Shown piece by piece: positions 7,244 through 9,922 of a stretch of DNA of 9,922 bases. The number at the start of each line of letters is the position of its first letter. Position 1 is the stretch's first letter. The DNA comes from Candidatus Aminicenantota bacterium (GTDB lineage Bacteria > Acidobacteriota > Aminicenantia > UBA2199). A program made the translations under genes and the position numbers. The notes below the pieces were generated by a model that was given only the letters and a program-made list of their open reading frames with translations, was not told the DNA's origin and made no database searches. Location of the stretch: positions 7,116,304 to 7,126,225 of the forward strand of contig CP070627.1 in the NCBI GenBank assembly GCA_020355945.1. The letters are read 5' to 3'.

Positions 7244-7336
7244 ACAATGTGATAAAAAAGCCACTGGCAACTAGGGCCATTGTCACAGCCCCGCTTTTTT
7301 TGGCTGCGGCTTGCCTGCAAGGTGTTCCTTTTTGGC
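7244..7336. repeat. GC-rich intergenic patch of inverted repeats, function unknown
   Basis: Within an AT-rich intergenic region this stretch has several short inverted repeats: ACAATG (7244-7249) with CATTGT (7278-7283), TGGC (7265-7268) with GCCA (7276-7279), CAGCC (7286-7290) with GGCTG (7302-7306), and CTTGC (7310-7314) with GCAAG (7317-7321). It lies between two divergent promoters, so it is not a terminator of either neighbouring gene. It may be a dispersed intergenic repeat, a regulator site or a relic. No second copy is visible in this window. Confidence 0.35.
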
Positions 7337-7337
7337 T

Positions 7338-7352
7338 AAAAAAGATTTTTTT
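7338..7352. repeat. A-tract/T-tract motif, copy 1
   Basis: Six A, GA, then seven T. The same motif, one base longer in each tract, recurs at 7423-7439. Such tracts bend DNA, and this copy lies about 30 bases before the -35 box of the secreted-protein promoter, where it could help polymerase or a nucleoid protein to bind (inference). Confidence 0.4.
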
Positions 7353-7383
7353 AATTAGAATTGCTGTGATTTTTTTTAAAATG

Positions 7384-7412
7384 TTGACAAAAACTTTCAA
7401 ATGTAGTATACA
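7384..7412 (+). promoter_or_regulatory. Strong sigma70-like promoter of the secreted DsbD-N-like gene
   Basis: A perfect TTGACA (7384-7389), a spacer of 17 bases and TATACA (7407-7412, five of six matches). Transcription would start near 7418-7420, right at the ATG at 7419, so the mRNA may be leaderless. Confidence 0.7.
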
Positions 7413-7418
7413 AGTAGG

Positions 7419-7901
7419 ATGCAAAAAAAGATTTTTTTTGTTATGGTATTTTTTTTAACGGTCGCAGTGCTTCATGCTTTACAAGATGATTATTTAACCA
7501 TTGATGCCAGTGTGGAGCCCCGTTATATCAAGCAGGGAGTAGAAGGGATTTTAAAAATGAAAATTACCCCAAAGAATGGGTTAAAAATCTCTTCTCACCC
7601 TGACTTTATGATTAAATTGGATAAAAATAATGACCTCTCCTTTTCAAAAGTATTTTTTACTGCCTCTGAACTTGACTTCCAAACCAAACAGGAAAACGAC
7701 ACCATCTTTCTTGAGTTGGAAAAGGAAGTGGTAATTAATTTCAAAGTCAACGAAGATGCACTTATCGGTAAACAAGAGATTCGCGGTGAAGTGATTTTTA
7801 CCGCTGTTTTTCAAGACAATTGGTCCTTAAAAACATATCAAAAATTTTACGTTGACTTTCACTCAAGAAAGAACTCCAACTTGAAATTGAAAAGGAAGTA
7901 A
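7419..7901 (+). CDS. Secreted beta-rich protein resembling the DsbD N-terminal domain, without cysteines
   Basis: 160 residues. A clear signal peptide, MQKKIFFVMVFFLTVAVLHA, has a probable cut after Ala20 (LHA before LQDD), so the protein is exported. The mature part is beta-rich with the pattern VEPRYIKQGVEGILKMKIT, NGLKISSHP (near 53-61) and EIRGEVIFTAVFQDNWS (near 120-136). This resembles the immunoglobulin-like N-terminal domain of DsbD-type thiol:disulfide interchange proteins. The two cysteines that carry disulfide exchange in DsbD are missing, and there are no cysteines at all, so a redox role is unlikely. The basic tail SRKNSNLKLKRK is odd for such a domain. A promoter lies directly upstream and AGG abuts the ATG, with no normally spaced ribosome site. 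The serine palmitoyltransferase-like gene follows after 88 bases. The fold call is moderate and the function unknown. Confidence 0.72.
   Translation: MQKKIFFVMVFFLTVAVLHALQDDYLTIDASVEPRYIKQGVEGILKMKITPKNGLKISSHPDFMIKLDKNNDLSFSKVFFTASELDFQTKQENDTIFLELEKEVVINFKVNEDALIGKQEIRGEVIFTAVFQDNWSLKTYQKFYVDFHSRKNSNLKLKRK
7423..7439. repeat. A-tract/T-tract motif, copy 2, inside the signal peptide codons
   Basis: Seven A, GA, then eight T, inside the first codons of the secreted-protein gene. Another run of eight T follows at 7449-7456. Together these give three homopolymer runs of seven or eight bases within 38 bases of the start codon, where slippage would switch the frame. The motif repeats the one at 7338-7352. 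Confidence 0.4.
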
Positions 7902-7924
7902 TGGTTTTTTCCTATCATTTTTTT
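7893..7924 (+). terminator. Weak possible terminator after the secreted-protein gene
   Basis: AGGAA (7893-7897) can pair with TTCCT (7909-7913) around an 11-base loop, followed four bases later by seven T (7918-7924). The stem is only five pairs and mostly A-T, so the call is weak. Transcription may well continue into the next gene. Confidence 0.25.
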
Positions 7925-7989
7925 GTTTCAGCACTGCGATTAAAATTTAAAGGTGAACAAAGCCATGAACAAGGGTAGGAGACCATACA

Positions 7990-9210
7990 ATGAAACATGA
8001 TAATAATGAAGTCAACCGGGAGTTAAAAATGGACGTTTTTAAAAAGTGTTATACCTACACCAGGGCGGAAGATGCTAAAAAAATTGGACTCTATCCGTAT
8101 TTTACCGAAATCGAAGGAGTTGAAGGCAATTATGTCTGGGTAAAGGGAAAAAAGACCTTAATGGTGGGGTCTAATAATTATTTAGGCCTATTCGATGACC
8201 AGAGGATAAAAGAGGCTGCCATTGAAGCGGTGAGAAAATACGGTTCATCTACTTGCGGGTCCAGGTTTTTGAACGGGACTTATTCCTTGCATGTGGATAT
8301 TGAAAGAAAATTAGCCGAATTCATGGGAAAAGAAGAGGCTCTTACATTTTCTACCGGGTTCCAGACCAACCTGGGGGTTATATCTGCGGTAGCTGGTAGA
8401 AACGATGTGATTGTCATTGATCGAATGGTCCATGCTTCCATCATGGATGCGGTGCGGTTGTCTTTTGCGGATGTGGTAAAATTCAAACATAACGATATGG
8501 AGGACCTGGAAGCCAAACTGCAGCGATTACCGGAAGACAAAGCAAGAATAATCATAGTGGATGGTGTTTTTAGTATGGAAGGTGACCTGTCTAAACTCCC
8601 TGAGATTGTAAAACTTGCGAAAAAATACAACACCCGCTTAATGGTGGATGATGCCCACGGCGTTGGTGTCATGGGCAAAAATGGCAGGGGTACCTGCGAA
8701 CATTATGATGTGCTGGATGAAGTGGATTTAATTATGACCACTTTTTCCAAATCCTTTGCTTCCCTGGGTGGGTTTGTGGTGGGGAAAAGCAAGATCATTC
8801 AATTCATTAAACATATTGCCCGGTCTCTTATTTTCTCCGCCTCTATTACCCCCGCTGCTTTGGGAGCGGTTCATAAAGCACTGGAGATCATTCAAACCGA
8901 ACCCCATCGCCGGGAACGCCTCTGGGAAATCACCCGCATCATGAATAAAAAATTAACCGCCATGGGATACCATACCGGTAATACGGAAACACCTATCATA
9001 CCGGTATTTGTCAGGGATGAAGAAAAAACCTTTAAATTATGGCATTTTTTAAGGGATTTCGGGATATTTACCAATCCTGTGGTCTCGCCCGCAGTACCAC
9101 CCCAGGATGCACTGATCCGAACCTCTTTTACTGCTACCCACAGCGATGAAGACCTGGAATTTATCTTGAAAGGATTCTATGAAGGCGGGAAAGCCGTTGG
9201 GGTTATTTAG
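7990..9210 (+). CDS. spt: Alpha-oxoamine synthase, probable serine palmitoyltransferase
   Basis: 406 residues, full length for this PLP-dependent family, which joins an amino acid to an acyl thioester with loss of CO2. Motifs run in order: LYPYFTEIEG, VGSNNYLGL (59-67), GSRFLNGT (90-97), HAS with His148 that stacks on PLP, DGVFSMEGDLSKLPEIV (191-207), VDDAHGVGVMG with Asp220 and His223, and TFSKSFASLGGF with the PLP lysine Lys254. The YPYF start, GSRFLNGT and NTETPIIPVFVRD resemble bacterial serine palmitoyltransferases more than biotin-pathway BioF or KBL, so palmitoyl-CoA plus L-serine giving 3-ketodihydrosphingosine is the likely reaction, in the cytosol or at the inner membrane face. TAGGAG (7976-7981) stands 8 bases before the ATG. 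A tiny frame at 7965-8000 overlaps the start. The glycosyltransferase gene begins 59 bases downstream, which suggests joint work on a glycolipid. Other ketosynthase specificities remain possible. Confidence 0.88.
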   Translation: MKHDNNEVNRELKMDVFKKCYTYTRAEDAKKIGLYPYFTEIEGVEGNYVWVKGKKTLMVGSNNYLGLFDDQRIKEAAIEAVRKYGSSTCGSRFLNGTYSLHVDIERKLAEFMGKEEALTFSTGFQTNLGVISAVAGRNDVIVIDRMVHASIMDAVRLSFADVVKFKHNDMEDLEAKLQRLPEDKARIIIVDGVFSMEGDLSKLPEIVKLAKKYNTRLMVDDAHGVGVMGKNGRGTCEHYDVLDEVDLIMTTFSKSFASLGGFVVGKSKIIQFIKHIARSLIFSASITPAALGAVHKALEIIQTEPHRRERLWEITRIMNKKLTAMGYHTGNTETPIIPVFVRDEEKTFKLWHFLRDFGIFTNPVVSPAVPPQDALIRTSFTATHSDEDLEFILKGFYEGGKAVGVI

Positions 9211-9269
9211 GTAACCATCAGGCAGTAGGGACGAGATTCATCGTTCATCCCGTCCGAAATTTGCAGATA

Positions 9270-9922
9270 GTGAATATATCCGTTGTCATTATCAGTTATA
9301 ACTCCGAAAAATTCCTGGAAAAAAATTTACATTCACTGCTGCACCAAACTGTCAAATTCAAACAAATTGTAGTGGTGGATAACTATTCCTCAGATGATTC
9401 CTTAAGGGTCATCAATGCTTTTGGAAACGAGGTGGAAACGATTAAACTTCCTTACAACAGCGGCTACGCAAAGGCCGCAAATATAGGCATAAAACATACC
9501 GATTCCCATCTTCTTTTGGTGGCTAACTCTGACATTATCCTGGATGAAAATTTTAATGCCAGGGTCCTGGAAAAATTCCAGGAAGAAAAAGATATTGCCA
9601 TGCTTTCTCCGTTAATTCTTCGCTTTGATAGAGAGACCGTTGATTCTGCCGGCCAGGCTTGCTCATTGGCCCTTTACCCCTCCGAGATCGGGTTTAACCG
9701 GAAGATTGATGACATTCCTATCCAGGAAAAACATGTATTTTCCGTATGCGGTGCAGCCACAGTGTTCAGCAGAAAAGCACTGGAACAATTAAAAATCAAT
9801 GATGAATACTATGATGAAGATTTTTTCATTTTCTGGGAGGATTTCGATATGGGATGGCGTGCCCGGCAATTGGGCCTGAAGACATGGTTTTACCCTGATG
9901 CTGTTGTATACCACTACAGGAG
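9270..9922 (+). CDS. Family 2 glycosyltransferase (rhamnosyltransferase-like), 3' end outside window
   Basis: The frame runs from a GTG start to the right edge, 217 codons without a stop. The GT-A fold is clear: NISVVIISYNSEKFLEKNLHSL at the N-terminus, VVVDNYSSDDS with Asp37, YNSGYAKAANIGI (62-74), the metal-binding ANSDIIL with Asp88, and FIFWEDFDMGWRARQLG with the Glu190-Asp191 pair typical of the WbbL/rhamnosyltransferase-like branch. It would transfer a sugar from a nucleotide donor to a cell-surface acceptor on the cytosolic side of the membrane. No good ribosome site precedes the GTG. An in-frame TTG at 9261 is an alternative that adds three residues. It follows the serine palmitoyltransferase-like gene on the same strand with no convincing terminator between, so the acceptor could be a sphingolipid, O-antigen or other glycolipid. 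The donor and acceptor cannot be read from the sequence. Confidence 0.85.
   Translation, partial: MNISVVIISYNSEKFLEKNLHSLLHQTVKFKQIVVVDNYSSDDSLRVINAFGNEVETIKLPYNSGYAKAANIGIKHTDSHLLLVANSDIILDENFNARVLEKFQEEKDIAMLSPLILRFDRETVDSAGQACSLALYPSEIGFNRKIDDIPIQEKHVFSVCGAATVFSRKALEQLKINDEYYDEDFFIFWEDFDMGWRARQLGLKTWFYPDAVVYHYR

Noticed and set aside
7249..7458. Small frame with a lipoprotein-like start (GTG, then LFLAAAC)
   Set aside because: No ribosome site or promoter, it overlaps the real secreted-protein gene in another frame, and it reads through the inverted-repeat patch, so the lipobox match is probably chance.
8280..8678. Antisense frame of 132 codons opposite the serine palmitoyltransferase gene
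   Set aside because: A shadow of a strongly conserved enzyme gene with no start signal.
9228..9255. Hairpin between the serine palmitoyltransferase and glycosyltransferase genes
   Set aside because: ACGA/TCGT and GGACG/CGTCC can pair, but the stems are short, compete with each other and are not followed by a T-run.
1..9922. tRNA, rRNA, CRISPR array, insertion sequence or retron-type RNA
   Set aside because: No cloverleaf, rRNA motif, regularly spaced repeats, transposase or terminal inverted repeats were seen, and no structured RNA lies next to the nitrilase gene within the window.

Overview
The window holds seven protein-coding regions, two of them cut by the window edges. There are no rRNA, tRNA, CRISPR or transposase genes. 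Organism: a bacterium of moderate-to-low GC, using Shine-Dalgarno (SD) sites of the AGGAG/GAGG type and sigma70-like promoters (TTGACA/TATACA, TTGAAA/TATAAT). It carries a serine palmitoyltransferase-like enzyme and a large AAA-ATPase-like/PD-(D/E)XK protein. The strong SD and sigma70 signals argue against Bacteroidota, even though the sphingolipid enzyme resembles theirs. An Acidobacteriota/Aminicenantes-like or deltaproteobacterial-type lineage would fit, but this is a guess.

Left half (1-5370, all + strand, AT-rich): a compact four-gene run. (1) The C-terminal part of a nitrilase-superfamily protein whose reading frame is still open at the left edge. (2) A soluble winged-helix protein with TPR-like repeats. 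(3) A two-pass membrane sensor histidine kinase with a Cache-like external domain and an internal PAS-like domain. (4) A receiver-only response regulator starting one base after the kinase stop. Genes 3 and 4 are clearly coupled. Genes 1 and 2 are close upstream on the same strand, with a possible internal promoter before gene 2. The nitrilase domain behind a long helical N-terminal part recalls defence-associated reverse transcriptases of the RT-nitrilase type (UG1/DRT1-like). The RT part would lie outside the window, so this is a hypothesis. If right, the locus would be an RT-nitrilase linked to a sensory two-component pathway and a wHTH-TPR adaptor, an arrangement I do not recognise as described.

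Middle (5372-7418): a hairpin terminator separates the module from a convergent gene (- strand) for an AAA-ATPase-like protein with a C-terminal PD-(D/E)XK nuclease-like domain, which has its own near-consensus promoter. The divergent intergenic region (7193-7418) holds a GC-rich patch of inverted repeats, two copies of an A-tract/T-tract motif, and a strong forward promoter.

Right part (7419-9922): a small secreted beta-rich protein resembling the N-terminal domain of DsbD but lacking cysteines, apparently on a nearly leaderless transcript. Next come a serine palmitoyltransferase-like alpha-oxoamine synthase and the start of a family 2 glycosyltransferase. The last two suggest synthesis and glycosylation of a sphingolipid or another envelope glycolipid. 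In sampled lines these genes and the AAA gene are richer in GC than the left module, which suggests different histories.
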